A DNA stretch of 64,000 bases from Bacteroidota bacterium (GTDB lineage: Bacteria; Bacteroidota; Ignavibacteria; Tepidaquicellales; Tepidaquicellaceae): contig JAFDZR010000003.1 of NCBI GenBank assembly GCA_018266875.1, forward strand, positions 1-64,000, written 5' to 3'. The notes under the pieces were generated by a model. It was not told the DNA's origin. It did not search any database and saw only the letters and a list, made by a program, of their open reading frames with translations. The translations under genes and the position numbers were made by a program. Numbering within the stretch: the first letter of the stretch is position 1; every line of letters begins with the position of its first letter. Below, piece after piece: positions 8,741-18,222 of the stretch.

Positions 8741-8790
8741 CCACATAGACACATAGAAACATAGGCACATAGAAAAATAGGCACATAGAG
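8741..8790. repeat. CACATAGA short-unit repeat (ACCAC..AGACAC family)
   Basis: After the tRNA terminator the sequence starts ACCACATAGACACATAG and repeats CACATAGA/CATAGGCA units to about 8790. It resembles the ACCACTGAGACACAAAG stretch at 59371, the inverted copy at 59474, and degraded forms at 28425 and 44809. No coding potential is seen. Confidence 0.6.
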
Positions 8791-8810
8791 TCCTTGACTT
8801 TTCTGAAACT

Positions 8811-9106
8811 TAATCATTTATCATTTATCATTTATCATTTATCAATTACCATTAATCATTAATCATTAATCATTAATCATTAATCATTAATCATTAATCA
8901 TTAATCATTAATCATTAATCATTTATCATTTATCATTTATCATTAATCATTAATCATTTATCATTTATCATTTATCATTTATCATTTATCATTCATCATT
9001 TATCATTTATCATTTATCATTTATCATTTATCATTTATCATTTATCATTTATCATTTATCATTTATCATTTATCATTTATCATTTATCATTTATCATTTA
9101 TCATTA
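8811..9106. repeat. 7-bp microsatellite, about 40 units of TCATTTA/TCATTAA
   Basis: About 300 bp made almost entirely of a heptamer in two forms, TCATTTA and TCATTAA, arranged in homogeneous blocks: TTTA form, a long TTAA block (about 8843-8918), TTTA, a short TTAA block, then about 20 TTTA units to 9106. Seven is not a multiple of three, and every frame contains stops or very low complexity, so the region is not coding. It fills most of the 459-bp gap between the tRNA-Leu terminator and the phospholipase D gene. Confidence 0.9.
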
Positions 9107-9197
9107 CTAATTTATGATTGAACAAAGTTTGTCTTAATTTCTAAGGGTAGAACATGGTAAGAAAAAGAAAGGAAAGGAAAGAAATTTTAAAGACGCA

Positions 9198-10451
9198 TCA
9201 ATTTCTTTTTACAGATTCGTATTTTTTATTAACGTCAATTTTTTCTGTGTATGGACTTGTCCAGCCCAGTTCAAAGACACCGAGAAGTTCTTTGTTTACT
9301 TCAGGATTTTTAATTACCAGAGTTGCATTCCTGGAATTTCTGAAGTAACCGGATTCCCAGTTGGAAGTGCTGATCCAGGAAAGGTCATTATCTGAGATAA
9401 AATATTTGGAATGGTCAACCCTTGAGTAAGGTATAAATCCCCCGCTGAAAAGAGGTATTGAGGAAATTTTTATTTCAATGTTTTCTGACAGGGAAAGATC
9501 TTTTAAAAATTCTTCGGAATAATCTTTCATTGCCCAGTCAGGTATAATAATTCTGATCTTCACTCCCCTTTCACCCGCTCTTTTCAGAGCGTTTGATATT
9601 ACGTCAAATTTTGCTGTGTCGGATTTTTCTTTATCTGAAAATGAATATATCTGAATGTTTAATCTGTCTCTGGTATTTTCTATGATCTTAATTAACTCAT
9701 TTTCTTCAGTACTCAGTCCGGGGAAATTATACTGCGGCGGACTGAAAGCAGGATACACAACAACTTTCCCGTATTTATCGGAATTGACAGTGACAGGATT
9801 TTCTGAATTTGAAATGACAACAGCTTTTTGATTCATGAGTCCGTAAGCATTACCTTCGCAGAGTTTCCAGTCTGTCTCAAAAACTTCAGCGAATGTTCCC
9901 GCAATGATCTTGTTTTTCACACGGACTCCCATCTCATGAATATGCTTTAAAGCTCTCCAGTCAAAATTCTGACTTCCCATGAAAAGATTTTCATTATCAA
10001 CAATAAAAAATTTTGCATGCATAACACCTCCTCCGAGATTGCCGAAAGGAATTTTTCTGATCGAAATGTTTTCTATTCCCTCCAGACTGTCAACTGATTT
10101 ATCATTTCTTGAATAAAAGGAAGAATCGACTATAATTCTTATCTTTACACCTTTAGCGGCGGATTGTTTTAACGCATCAATGATTTTTTCAAGAGGTTCA
10201 TTTTTTTCATCTGCGAAATAGAAAGTTTCAATATCAATTGTTTCCCCCGCATCCTTTATCATCTTCATCCACACATCAAAGGATTTAGACACAGGAGAAT
10301 TTTCATATACAGTTTCCGCCGGAGCGCTTTCCACTATTTCTATTTCATCCCCGGCTTTTAATATTGCCGGGGAAAAAAGAAGTAAAAAAAGAAAAGTAAA
10401 TTTAATAATAAATTTACTTTTCCCTGTAATGTTCTGAAGGATAAATTTCAT
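9198..10451 (-). CDS. Secreted phospholipase D-family protein with two HKD motifs
   Basis: A signal peptide (hydrophobic residues 15-31, then KAGDE) is followed by two PLD-type half-domains. HKD 1 is at residues 145-160 (HAKFFIVDNENLFMGSQNFD). HKD 2 is near residue 345 (DHSKYFISDND, then STSNW). Both His/Lys/Asp sets are present, so the protein can form the usual two-lobed active site. The substrate may be a phospholipid or a nucleic-acid phosphodiester; the sequence does not say which. Export suggests action in the periplasm or outside. The stop of the downstream SirB1-like gene is 3 nt from this start, so the two are cotranscribed. Confidence 0.88.
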   Translation of the reverse strand: MKFILQNITGKSKFIIKFTFLFLLLFSPAILKAGDEIEIVESAPAETVYENSPVSKSFDVWMKMIKDAGETIDIETFYFADEKNEPLEKIIDALKQSAAKGVKIRIIVDSSFYSRNDKSVDSLEGIENISIRKIPFGNLGGGVMHAKFFIVDNENLFMGSQNFDWRALKHIHEMGVRVKNKIIAGTFAEVFETDWKLCEGNAYGLMNQKAVVISNSENPVTVNSDKYGKVVVYPAFSPPQYNFPGLSTEENELIKIIENTRDRLNIQIYSFSDKEKSDTAKFDVISNALKRAGERGVKIRIIIPDWAMKDYSEEFLKDLSLSENIEIKISSIPLFSGGFIPYSRVDHSKYFISDNDLSWISTSNWESGYFRNSRNATLVIKNPEVNKELLGVFELGWTSPYTEKIDVNKKYESVKRN

Positions 10452-10453
10452 AA

Positions 10454-11338
10454 TTATCTTACCAGAGAATTCATTAGTTTATCGATTTGAGAGGCTTTAA
10501 GCTCTTCTTCCTTTTTATAAATCTCGATCAGATTTCTGAGGATCCTGAGAATGATTTCCAAATCGGTGGTTTTGTTGAGATAAGGAATCTTGTCAAAATC
10601 GGATTTCTGTATGCCGAGGTTCTTTGCGAATCTTTCAGCTTCCGGACCTGATATAATAATTCCGCCGTTAAATGGATCTATATAATATTCGACTTTTTCC
10701 TTTTCATACTTCAGCAGGAAATGTCCCGGCATATTTATTCCATAGACAGGCAGATTCAGCTTTCTTGAAACCAGCAGATAAATTACAGACAGCGTAATAG
10801 GAATACCTGTTTTATTATCAATAACCTTATTCAGGAAACTGTTATCAGGGTCATAATAATTATCATTATTTCCTCTGAACATTTTATCTTTAAAAAGAAA
10901 ATCATTGATCGTTTCAAGATAGTCCAGTGGATTTTCAGGATCGGCTTTTCCGAATTTCTTAATTATGTTAAGTCTGATCACAGCCGCATAATCGGAAATC
11001 ATATTTCTGTAATGCGCGGCATCTATACCGGGATATCCGTAAGAGGAAATCAGGAACACGGCTTCCTCAAGGAAATCTTTATTTTCGGGATTCAGTCTGA
11101 AGAATTTTTTCTCAAGATTTTTGAAATTCAGGATTGAAACTATCTCATTTGCTCTTTTATTGATCAGAATATTCTTATCATTCAGATAATTTTTCAGGAA
11201 ATCCTCACTTTGATTTCCGAAAGAAAGGAACCGTTCTTTTACACTTGAATAGATATTATCATCCTCGTCATCGAGAAGCTTAATCAGGTGATCAAGTTCT
11301 TTATTAGGGGAAACAATTAATTCTTCGTTTTCACTCAT
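10454..11338 (-). CDS. SirB1-like transglutaminase-fold protein
   Basis: A 294-residue protein with an N-terminal helical part and the SirB1/YchA core: NKVIDNKTGIPITLSVIYL, then GINMPGHFLLKY and YYIDPFNGG. These positions hold the conserved Asn, Gly-His and Asp-Pro-F-G of the family. The core has a transglutaminase-like fold, but the usual catalytic Cys is not obvious, as is common in this family. Function is unknown. The start overlaps the MFS gene by 8 bp. Confidence 0.8.
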   Translation of the reverse strand: MSENEELIVSPNKELDHLIKLLDDEDDNIYSSVKERFLSFGNQSEDFLKNYLNDKNILINKRANEIVSILNFKNLEKKFFRLNPENKDFLEEAVFLISSYGYPGIDAAHYRNMISDYAAVIRLNIIKKFGKADPENPLDYLETINDFLFKDKMFRGNNDNYYDPDNSFLNKVIDNKTGIPITLSVIYLLVSRKLNLPVYGINMPGHFLLKYEKEKVEYYIDPFNGGIIISGPEAERFAKNLGIQKSDFDKIPYLNKTTDLEIILRILRNLIEIYKKEEELKASQIDKLMNSLVR

Positions 11339-12548
11339 TTATTAAAATCTCCTTTGCATTTACTTTTTTTAATAGGAACATACCAACTATGAAAAAAAGT
11401 CCAACTGAAAGCACAGCTAATTTCTGTGAACCGCTGAGCCATGATACAAGCCCGAAAGTAAGAGGACCGATAAGCGTTGAAGTCTTGTCCATAAGCGCAT
11501 AGAATCCGAAGAATTCAGTTTTCATTTCAACCGGCGTAAGGAATGTCATTAGAGTCCTTGAAAGGCTCTGAGTCGAACCCAGAAAGAGACCTGCAAATCC
11601 TCCGATTACAAAGAATGAATTCTTGTCATTTGTAACGAATACTGCTATTGTAAGTAAAGTCCAGAAAATTAAATTAATATTCAGGGATTTAATTATTCCT
11701 ATTCTGTCCCCTATCAGGACAAACAAATACGAACCGGCCATTGCGGTGATCTGAACTATCAGGAAAAAAACCGCAAGTTCGGTAATGGTAAATTTCAATG
11801 TTGAACTTGCGTAAATACCCGAGAAGAAAATTATTGTGTTAACTGCATCAATATAAAAAAAGAAGGCGAGAAGGAAATTCTTAAGATTCCTGAATTTATT
11901 AATGTTCTTTACAGTTGAAATTACTTTCTTAAATCCGTAAGAAATATAATTTATCTTTACATTTTCAACTGCTCTTTTCTTTTCATTCAGAAATAAAAAA
12001 AGAGGCATGGAAAACACGAGAAAGAAAACCGCGCTGATGACAAAAAGAATATTCGGATTATCCTTTAAAGGAAATACAAGGATCACCGAGATTACCGACC
12101 CGACGTAACCTGCGGCATATCCGTAACCGGAGACTTTATTATAATCCTTTGGTTCGGCGATTTCAGAAATAAAAGCGTCATAAAAAGTCAGCCCTGTCTG
12201 AAAGCCAATATTAGACAGAATGAACAGAATCACAGCAAAGAGAATTGTTCCTTCACCGGTAAAATACATTAAGGAAGTTGAAACAACACACAGAACCGTA
12301 AAGAGGAAAAGAAATTTTTTCTTATTGGAAGAATAGTCTGCAATAGCGCCGCAGACGGGATTTAAAACCGCTGTGATTATCATTGAGATGTTAATGCCGA
12401 GTGACCAGTAAAAATCGCCTATGTTTTCACCTGATGCAATTACATTCTTGAAATAGACAGCAAATACAAACGCGACAATAATAACCGCATATGAAGAATT
12501 TCCAAAATCAAATAATGACCAGACAAGTACTCGGGATTTATTTTTCAA
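11331..12548 (-). CDS. MFS permease of the UMF1/Atg22-like family
   Basis: A 405-residue protein with about 12 membrane spans. The N-terminal WSLFDFGNSSYAV is the hallmark of the UMF1 (Atg22-like) subfamily, in which WxLYDFANSxF opens helix 1. PVCGAIADYSSNKKKFLF is the MFS loop 2-3 motif. Bacterial members are poorly characterised; amino-acid or nucleoside efflux has been suggested for relatives. It forms a run with the SirB1-like and PLD genes, and nusB lies 30 bp upstream. Confidence 0.85.
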   Translation of the reverse strand: MKNKSRVLVWSLFDFGNSSYAVIIVAFVFAVYFKNVIASGENIGDFYWSLGINISMIITAVLNPVCGAIADYSSNKKKFLFLFTVLCVVSTSLMYFTGEGTILFAVILFILSNIGFQTGLTFYDAFISEIAEPKDYNKVSGYGYAAGYVGSVISVILVFPLKDNPNILFVISAVFFLVFSMPLFLFLNEKKRAVENVKINYISYGFKKVISTVKNINKFRNLKNFLLAFFFYIDAVNTIIFFSGIYASSTLKFTITELAVFFLIVQITAMAGSYLFVLIGDRIGIIKSLNINLIFWTLLTIAVFVTNDKNSFFVIGGFAGLFLGSTQSLSRTLMTFLTPVEMKTEFFGFYALMDKTSTLIGPLTFGLVSWLSGSQKLAVLSVGLFFIVGMFLLKKVNAKEILINE

Positions 12549-12578
12549 GAATAATTTATTTACAGATTCGTAACTAAA

Positions 12579-13157
12579 TTAAATTTTCGTTTGACCTTTA
12601 ACCGCGGGATTTGGATTTTTCTTGTTGTTTAATTTCTTTTTGCCTGTTTCGAATTTTGGTTTAGAATGAGCAGGTTTCTTTTTGCCGTTATTCTTGTTCT
12701 TGCTTTCAGTATTAAGTAATCCTCTGCCGGTTTTATTCAGTTTATTTTCTTTTTTCAGATCTTCGTGAATTGCATCAAGCACGCCGTTGACAAACCTTCC
12801 GCTGCTTCTGGTGCAGTATTCCTTTGAAATGTCTATTGCCTCGTTAATGGAAACTTTCGGGGGAATATCAGGAAAGAAAAGCAGTTCGCAGATCCCCATT
12901 CTCATAACTATCCTGTCCACAAGAGCCATTCTTTCAAGTTCCCAGTTAAGTACTTTACCAAGAATATAATCATCGAGAAGTTTTTCATTTTCAAGTACAT
13001 TGCTGATAAGAGCATCAGAAAACTGCAGATTGTCTTCACCGTCCACATCTGACATAAGGTCTTTCTTGATCTTGCTTATTGGTTCTTTTGATATTTCATG
13101 TGCATAAAGAACCTGCATAACTTTAATTCGAACTTCTCTTCTTTTAAACTGTGGCAT
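12579..13157 (-). CDS. nusB: Transcription antitermination protein NusB with a basic tail
   Basis: The first 140 residues are a full NusB domain (RREVRIKVMQVLYAHE at the start; VSINEAIDISKEYC and RFVNGVLDAIHEDL near the end), which binds boxA RNA with NusE in rRNA antitermination. A Lys/Asn/Pro-rich basic tail of about 50 residues follows (KKPAHSKPKF and similar), not found in standard NusB. The tail may add RNA affinity; that is inference. First in a run towards the MFS and PLD genes. Confidence 0.93.
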   Translation of the reverse strand: MPQFKRREVRIKVMQVLYAHEISKEPISKIKKDLMSDVDGEDNLQFSDALISNVLENEKLLDDYILGKVLNWELERMALVDRIVMRMGICELLFFPDIPPKVSINEAIDISKEYCTRSSGRFVNGVLDAIHEDLKKENKLNKTGRGLLNTESKNKNNGKKKPAHSKPKFETGKKKLNNKKNPNPAVKGQTKI

Positions 13158-13225
13158 TAAATTTTTTTGTTAAGTCAAAGCTAATCATAAAATCTTTAAA
13201 AAAATATTACAAATTAATTTATTAT

Positions 13226-13690
13226 TCATATTTTTTTCCAGTAATCTTTCATTATTTCAGCGCACCATCCGGGCTGAATTATTTTTTCATCAGGCAGAAA
13301 CTCGATCATCACGGGTTTAATGTCAATTACCGGTGTTCCGTCCACGGCATCAAGACCTGAAACCTTAATAATATTTTTTTTCGCGCTGATAAGTTTAACT
13401 ATTGATGAACCCAGCAGATTCGGTCTTGCTTTCTTTCTCTGAGCAAATATTCCGATCTCAGGTAAATCAGGATTTTCCCTCGGATGGGAGGATGAGATAT
13501 TTATTTTAGACGGATCTGCAAGATGAAAATAAAAGATTACTTCAAGATGTGAAAATTCATTTATACCAATAAGACTCTTTTCCGATATCTTCGGACTTAT
13601 AATAATTTCCGAAATTACATTTCCCCAGTTATCGTCCCGGATTGTTTTTCTGTCGTTGGACACGTATCCGACAGGTTCTATGGTAAACAT
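13226..13690 (-). CDS. trmO: tRNA (N6-threonylcarbamoyladenosine37-N6)-methyltransferase TrmO
   Basis: A 154-residue TsaA/YaeB (UPF0066) family member. It uses S-adenosylmethionine to methylate t6A at position 37 of certain tRNAs. Family signatures: IEPVGYVSNDRK at the start, FSHLEVIFYFH, HPRENPDLPEIGIFAQRKKARPN and VSGLDAVDGTPVIDIKP. It is shorter than E. coli TrmO because the C-terminal domain is absent, as in many bacteria. It stands alone between nusB and dnaG. The window also encodes MtaB, which modifies the same t6A nucleotide. Confidence 0.92.
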   Translation of the reverse strand: MFTIEPVGYVSNDRKTIRDDNWGNVISEIIISPKISEKSLIGINEFSHLEVIFYFHLADPSKINISSSHPRENPDLPEIGIFAQRKKARPNLLGSSIVKLISAKKNIIKVSGLDAVDGTPVIDIKPVMIEFLPDEKIIQPGWCAEIMKDYWKKI

Positions 13691-13732
13691 TGTAGGTTAA
13701 TATTTATTTTATAAAATGGTTTTTAAAGTAAA

Positions 13733-15574
13733 TCATCTTCCTTCTTTCATCAGTTCATTGATCTGTTTTGAAATATTGAAAACCTCCAGATATTTTTCAG
13801 GATCAGTTTTATACTCAGATCTTTTAATTTCAAGTTCTCTTATTCTGAATTTCCTCAGAAGGTCCTGAGCGTTTTTTATATTGTAAACCGGATGGGAGTT
13901 CTTTGTCAGGAGATTGTCGCTTGCAGAGCGATCCAGCGGACTTGATTCAAATTCACTGTTTGCAACTTTTGTAAGGAGTTCCTTTTCTTTTTCATCAAGC
14001 TGGTTAAGAATTATTGAAACATCAACTGCGCCGTTATTTATGAGTTCGTCAAGCATGCATTCTGCAATCCTCAGGATGCTTCTGCTTTTAATGTATTCAA
14101 TATGCAGATTATTTTCAATATAGGTTAATGCTTCACTGTCACCGTGCACGAATAATTCTATGAGTTCAAGTTCGAATTTATTGGAATTGTTTTCCTCCTT
14201 TGAAATCCTGACGGTGTCCTTTTCAGGCAGAGTTACTGACGATTTCGGGAATGACGTTCTCCCCGCGGTTTTCAGAATTCTGAAAAGCTCTTCGGTTACA
14301 ATGCTTTCATTTAATCTGTATCTTTCCGAAATTTCTTTTATGAACAGCGCTCTTTTTATTCTGTCGGGAATTTTTGAAATGTAACCTATCATTTCCTTAA
14401 TAAAGGTGGTCTTTTCCTCCACAGTCCCGAGCTTGTTATCCTTATTGTAAATATCGCCTATGAAGTTTATGAACGACTGCTTTTCAGATATTCTTTTTTC
14501 AAATTCATTTTTACCTTTGCTCTTTAAGTAACTGTCGGGATCTTCGCCGAATGGGAGTGAAATTATGCTAATATCAAATCCTGTTTCAAGGAGAATCTCT
14601 ATTCCCCTTTTGGCTGCTTTTATTCCTGCAGCGTCGGAATCAAACAGAAGGTAAACATTCTTTGTGTATCTTGAAAGCAGTCTTGCCTGATCTTCTGTTA
14701 ACGCCGTTCCGCTTGACGCTACAACGTTCTCGAAACCGTTCCTGGAAAGCGCTATAAGATCCATATATCCTTCCACCAGTATCACAAAATCCGAATACCT
14801 TATTTTTTCCTTTGCAAAATTCAGCCCGTAAAGTATTCTGCTTTTATTGTAGATCTTTGATTCGGGCGAATTGATATATTTTCCTCCTGTGTCATCATCG
14901 TATAATTTCCTTCCGCCGAATCCCACTATCTTGTCGTTTTCGTTAAATATTGGAAACATAAGTCTGCCTCTGAATCTGTCATAATAAGAATTCCCGCTGC
15001 CTTCTTTTTTGATTATAAGTCCGGAACTTTCAATATTTGCGGCAGAAAATACATCTTCCTCCTGAAAGTGATGAAGGAGTCCGTCCCAGCTTTTATAAGA
15101 ATATCCTATGCCGAATCTGTCGATTGTTTTTTTATCAAGTCCTCTTGATTTCAGATAAGAGTTCACAAATTCCTTTTCACTGCTTTTAAGGTCCCTTATA
15201 TTGTTTCTGAAATATACAGCGGCTTCCTTATTGATTTCATACATGCGTGAGATCTCGCTGCTGATATCCGGTTTACTTGAATCATACTCAAGTTTTATAC
15301 CCGCTCTTTCGGCAAGTTTTTTTACAGCATCAATAAAAGTTATATGTTCATAATTTTCCAGGAAGGAAAAAACGTTGCCTCCGGCTTTGCATGAAAAGCA
15401 GTGATATACCTGCTTCTGCTGTGAAATATGCAGCGAAGGATTTTTATCAGGATGAAACGGGCAGAGCGCCAGAAATGATTTTCCGCGTTTTTTGACTTCT
15501 ATATATCCTGAGATCACATCCACTATGTCATTTGACACAGCAATCTCTGTAATTTTCTCCTGAGGTATACGCAT
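13733..15574 (-). CDS. dnaG: DNA primase
   Basis: Makes RNA primers at the replication fork. The N-terminal CHC2 zinc finger uses Cys38, His41, Cys59 and Cys62 (CPFH then HCFSC). The catalytic core contains the TOPRIM Glu in LVEGYMDLIAL and the Asp pair in LLFDSDAAGIKA. A C-terminal helical domain for helicase contact completes the 613 residues. The 149-bp gap upstream is shared with the divergent lhgO gene and should contain both promoters. Confidence 0.96.
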   Translation of the reverse strand: MRIPQEKITEIAVSNDIVDVISGYIEVKKRGKSFLALCPFHPDKNPSLHISQQKQVYHCFSCKAGGNVFSFLENYEHITFIDAVKKLAERAGIKLEYDSSKPDISSEISRMYEINKEAAVYFRNNIRDLKSSEKEFVNSYLKSRGLDKKTIDRFGIGYSYKSWDGLLHHFQEEDVFSAANIESSGLIIKKEGSGNSYYDRFRGRLMFPIFNENDKIVGFGGRKLYDDDTGGKYINSPESKIYNKSRILYGLNFAKEKIRYSDFVILVEGYMDLIALSRNGFENVVASSGTALTEDQARLLSRYTKNVYLLFDSDAAGIKAAKRGIEILLETGFDISIISLPFGEDPDSYLKSKGKNEFEKRISEKQSFINFIGDIYNKDNKLGTVEEKTTFIKEMIGYISKIPDRIKRALFIKEISERYRLNESIVTEELFRILKTAGRTSFPKSSVTLPEKDTVRISKEENNSNKFELELIELFVHGDSEALTYIENNLHIEYIKSRSILRIAECMLDELINNGAVDVSIILNQLDEKEKELLTKVANSEFESSPLDRSASDNLLTKNSHPVYNIKNAQDLLRKFRIRELEIKRSEYKTDPEKYLEVFNISKQINELMKEGR

Positions 15575-15747
15575 ACTGCAAATTAATTATAATGAATTTA
15601 AAAGTCATATATATTTTTTTTATAAAATCCCCGCTGCGGATTTTTTTGATATATATTTTTTACTTTCAGCTGTTTTAAATAATAGTAAGATCTGTTTTTA
15701 TGTAACTATTTTTAAATTGGATAATGCTTATTTTAATCAATATCATA

Positions 15748-16950
15748 ATGGAAAATTTTGATCTGATCATTATCGGAGCGGGAATATTAGGGCTCAGCAC
15801 TGCATATGAATTTCTGAACAGAGCGCCCGGCGCAAAGGTCTGCATTTTGGAAAAGGAAAAAAAGGCCGCCGCACATCAGACAGGTCACAACAGCGGTGTA
15901 ATTCATTCCGGCATTTATTATAAACCCGGAAGTCTTAAAGCAAAGAACTGCAGGACCGGGTATGAACTTCTGATTAATTTCTGTCAGAATAATGATGTGG
16001 ATTTTGAGATCTGCGGTAAACTCGTAATTGCTGCTGATGAAAAGGAAATACCTGCGATGAATGAATTGTATAAAAGAGGAATTGAAAACGGACTTGAGAA
16101 TCTGGAAGTGATAGACAGCAGGCACATCAGGGATTTTGAACCCTATGCCGCGGGAGTAAAAGCACTTCACGTTCCGCAGACGGGAATAGTGGATTACATT
16201 TCAGTTTGTAAAAAGATAAGCTCAATCATATCAGGAAAAAACTGCCGGATTAATTTCAATGAGGAAGTAAAGAGTATCAACTGCACCGGACAGGAAGTAA
16301 CGGTAAGTACATCATCAGGAAAATACATGTCCGGATGTCTCGTTTCCTGCGCAGGACTTTATTCAGACAGGATCGCATCTCTGAGCGGAATGAAGACCGG
16401 CTTCAGGATAATCCCGTTCAGGGGTGAATATTTCAGCATAAAGGAAGAAAGAAAAAATCTGGTCAGAAACCTGATCTATCCCGTGCCTGATCCTGAATTT
16501 CCTTTTCTCGGAGTACATTTTACCAGAAGGAAAGACGGAATAACAGAAGCCGGTCCTAATGCGGTTCTTGCATTCGGAAAGGAAAGCTACGCTAAAAGTG
16601 ATTTTAATTTTAAGGAAACTTTTGATACATTCACTTACAGCGGATTCAGGAAGATTGCTTCAAAATACTGGAAGACCGGATTCTATGAAATGTACAGATC
16701 CTTTTCCAAAAAAGAATTTGTAAGATCACTTCAGAGACTTGTACCGGAAATAACAGGTAATGATCTGCTTCCCGGAGGAAGCGGGATCAGAGCTCAGGCA
16801 TGTTCGGAAGACGGAAAGCTCATTGATGATTTTCTGTTTGCGGAAAACGAGAACATTATCAATATATGCAATGCTCCTTCGCCTGCTGCTACTTCTGCAT
16901 TTTCCATTGCAGGGACAATTACAGATAAAATATTTAATAAACTAAACTGA
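15748..16950 (+). CDS. lhgO: L-2-hydroxyglutarate oxidase/dehydrogenase (FAD)
   Basis: FAD-dependent oxidase of the DAO fold that returns L-2-hydroxyglutarate to 2-oxoglutarate. The FAD Rossmann motif IIIGAGILGLSTAYEF opens the protein, and AAHQTGHNSGVIHSGIYYKPGSLKA is the LhgO signature. The C-terminal FAD contact is SPAATSAFSIAG. I choose ATG 15748 rather than ATG 15724 because the Rossmann strand normally begins within a few residues of the start; the upstream codons add a hydrophobic octapeptide of no known role. The cupin gene follows after 7 bp. Confidence 0.92.
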   Translation: MENFDLIIIGAGILGLSTAYEFLNRAPGAKVCILEKEKKAAAHQTGHNSGVIHSGIYYKPGSLKAKNCRTGYELLINFCQNNDVDFEICGKLVIAADEKEIPAMNELYKRGIENGLENLEVIDSRHIRDFEPYAAGVKALHVPQTGIVDYISVCKKISSIISGKNCRINFNEEVKSINCTGQEVTVSTSSGKYMSGCLVSCAGLYSDRIASLSGMKTGFRIIPFRGEYFSIKEERKNLVRNLIYPVPDPEFPFLGVHFTRRKDGITEAGPNAVLAFGKESYAKSDFNFKETFDTFTYSGFRKIASKYWKTGFYEMYRSFSKKEFVRSLQRLVPEITGNDLLPGGSGIRAQACSEDGKLIDDFLFAENENIINICNAPSPAATSAFSIAGTITDKIFNKLN

Positions 16951-16957
16951 TAAATAA

Positions 16958-17455
16958 ATGAGATCCAAAGAACAGATTCATTCCGAGATTAAAAAGGAAA
17001 TACTTGGAAACAGGTTAATAATATCGGGAGAGGATTTTGAAAGACCCTGGGGCGGTTTTTTTAAAATTTCCGACGACAGCCTGAATGACTTTCTGAATGT
17101 TTATTTCGACGGCAGAGAACTTCCTTTTGATATAAAACAATTAACCGTAAGTCCAAAGATCCTTGTTGTCGAACCCGGCAAAAAACTTTCATGGCAGTCA
17201 CATGAGAGAAGATCGGAACTCTGGAGAATTTTAAAAGGACCGGTGGGAATTTTCATGAGTGCCGATGATGAACTTCCTGAAGAAATGGAAATTTACAGGG
17301 ATAACGAAACCGTGGAAATGGAGCTCGGCATCAGGCACAGACTTGTAGGACTTGATGACTGGGGAATTGTAGCCGAGATATGGGTTCACAGATTTCCAGA
17401 TAACCCATCGGATGAAGATGACATAAGAAGAATTTCAGATGACTTCGGAAGGTAA
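16958..17455 (+). CDS. Cupin protein like type II mannose-6-phosphate isomerase
   Basis: A 165-residue single cupin resembling the isomerase domain of type II GMP/PMI proteins: ERPWGGF near the start, VEPGKKLSWQSHERRSELWRIL as cupin motif 1 with its metal-binding His/Glu set, and HRLVGLDDWGIVAEIWV as motif 2. Metal-dependent interconversion of mannose- and fructose-6-phosphate is the likely activity, but sugar specificity is unproved. Start and stop lie within a plus-strand run with lhgO and the DUF1287 gene. Confidence 0.78.
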   Translation: MRSKEQIHSEIKKEILGNRLIISGEDFERPWGGFFKISDDSLNDFLNVYFDGRELPFDIKQLTVSPKILVVEPGKKLSWQSHERRSELWRILKGPVGIFMSADDELPEEMEIYRDNETVEMELGIRHRLVGLDDWGIVAEIWVHRFPDNPSDEDDIRRISDDFGR

Positions 17456-17498
17456 TATCAGTATTTTAAACAGATCCTGTATTCATAAATTTTTTTCC

Positions 17499-18191
17499 GT
17501 GCGTAAAATTATAATATCAATATTTTTAAATGTATTTATTTTATTAAGCTGCAATAAAAAAAGTGATACTGCAGAAAATCTTACAGTTCCTGAACCGGAT
17601 TCACTGAAAAGCGGGAAGGTCACTGAGCAGAGCCTTTTACAGAGGAAAATTATTGAAGGCGCAGAAAAAAATTTAAGCGAGCAGACTGAATATGACATGA
17701 CGATGGGATATTACGTGCTTACCTTCAAAAACGGAAAAGATATGGGGAAAAAAGTTTATCCCGAAGGAGATCTCGATCCGGCTGTCGGAGTCTGCACAGA
17801 TGTAATAATCAGGTCGCTCAGATACGGCGGCATCTGCGATCTGCAGAAAGAATTACATGAAGATATAATTTCCGCAAGACAGAATTATCCTTTCTCAAGA
17901 TGGGGAAATAAAAAACCCGACACTAATATTGATCACAGACGCGTTATGAATCTGGAAGTATGGTTTTCCAGATACTGGGACAGTCCCGGAAACGGGGAAT
18001 TTATTCCGGGCGATATAGTAGTGTGGGACATGGATCAGGACGGTGCAAGCGATCATATCGGGATAGTATCTGATAATTTCACCGGACAAAGATATAAAGT
18101 GATCCATAATCATCCCGATCCCGGACACATTGCCGAAGAGGATAAATTATTTCACTGGGAAATTTCAGGTCATTACAGGATCAGAAATTAA
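17499..18191 (+). CDS. DUF1287 lipoprotein (NlpC/P60-like fold)
   Basis: The mature protein matches DUF1287: YPEGDLDPAVGVCTDVIIRSL carries the family Cys, NIDHRRVMNLEVWFSRY follows, then FIPGDIVVWD, SDHIGIVSD and the VIHNHP His motif. The Cys/His layout resembles cysteine peptidases of the NlpC/P60 type, so a cell-wall hydrolase role is possible but unproved. I start at GTG 17499, which gives a short basic n-region, a hydrophobic core and a lipobox ending LLSC. The upstream ATG at 17439 would overlap the cupin gene by 17 bp and add 20 residues before the signal. Confidence 0.8.
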   Translation: MRKIIISIFLNVFILLSCNKKSDTAENLTVPEPDSLKSGKVTEQSLLQRKIIEGAEKNLSEQTEYDMTMGYYVLTFKNGKDMGKKVYPEGDLDPAVGVCTDVIIRSLRYGGICDLQKELHEDIISARQNYPFSRWGNKKPDTNIDHRRVMNLEVWFSRYWDSPGNGEFIPGDIVVWDMDQDGASDHIGIVSDNFTGQRYKVIHNHPDPGHIAEEDKLFHWEISGHYRIRN

Positions 18192-18222
18192 TAAATTAAT
18201 TTTAAACAGGAAAAGAAAATAC

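Noticed and set aside
8811-9106. Possible CRISPR array
   Set aside because: The unit is 7 bp with no spacers and no cas genes nearby; it is a microsatellite.
9154-9348. 64-codon frame overlapping the 3' end of the PLD gene
   Set aside because: Mostly antisense to the PLD gene and low complexity at its start.
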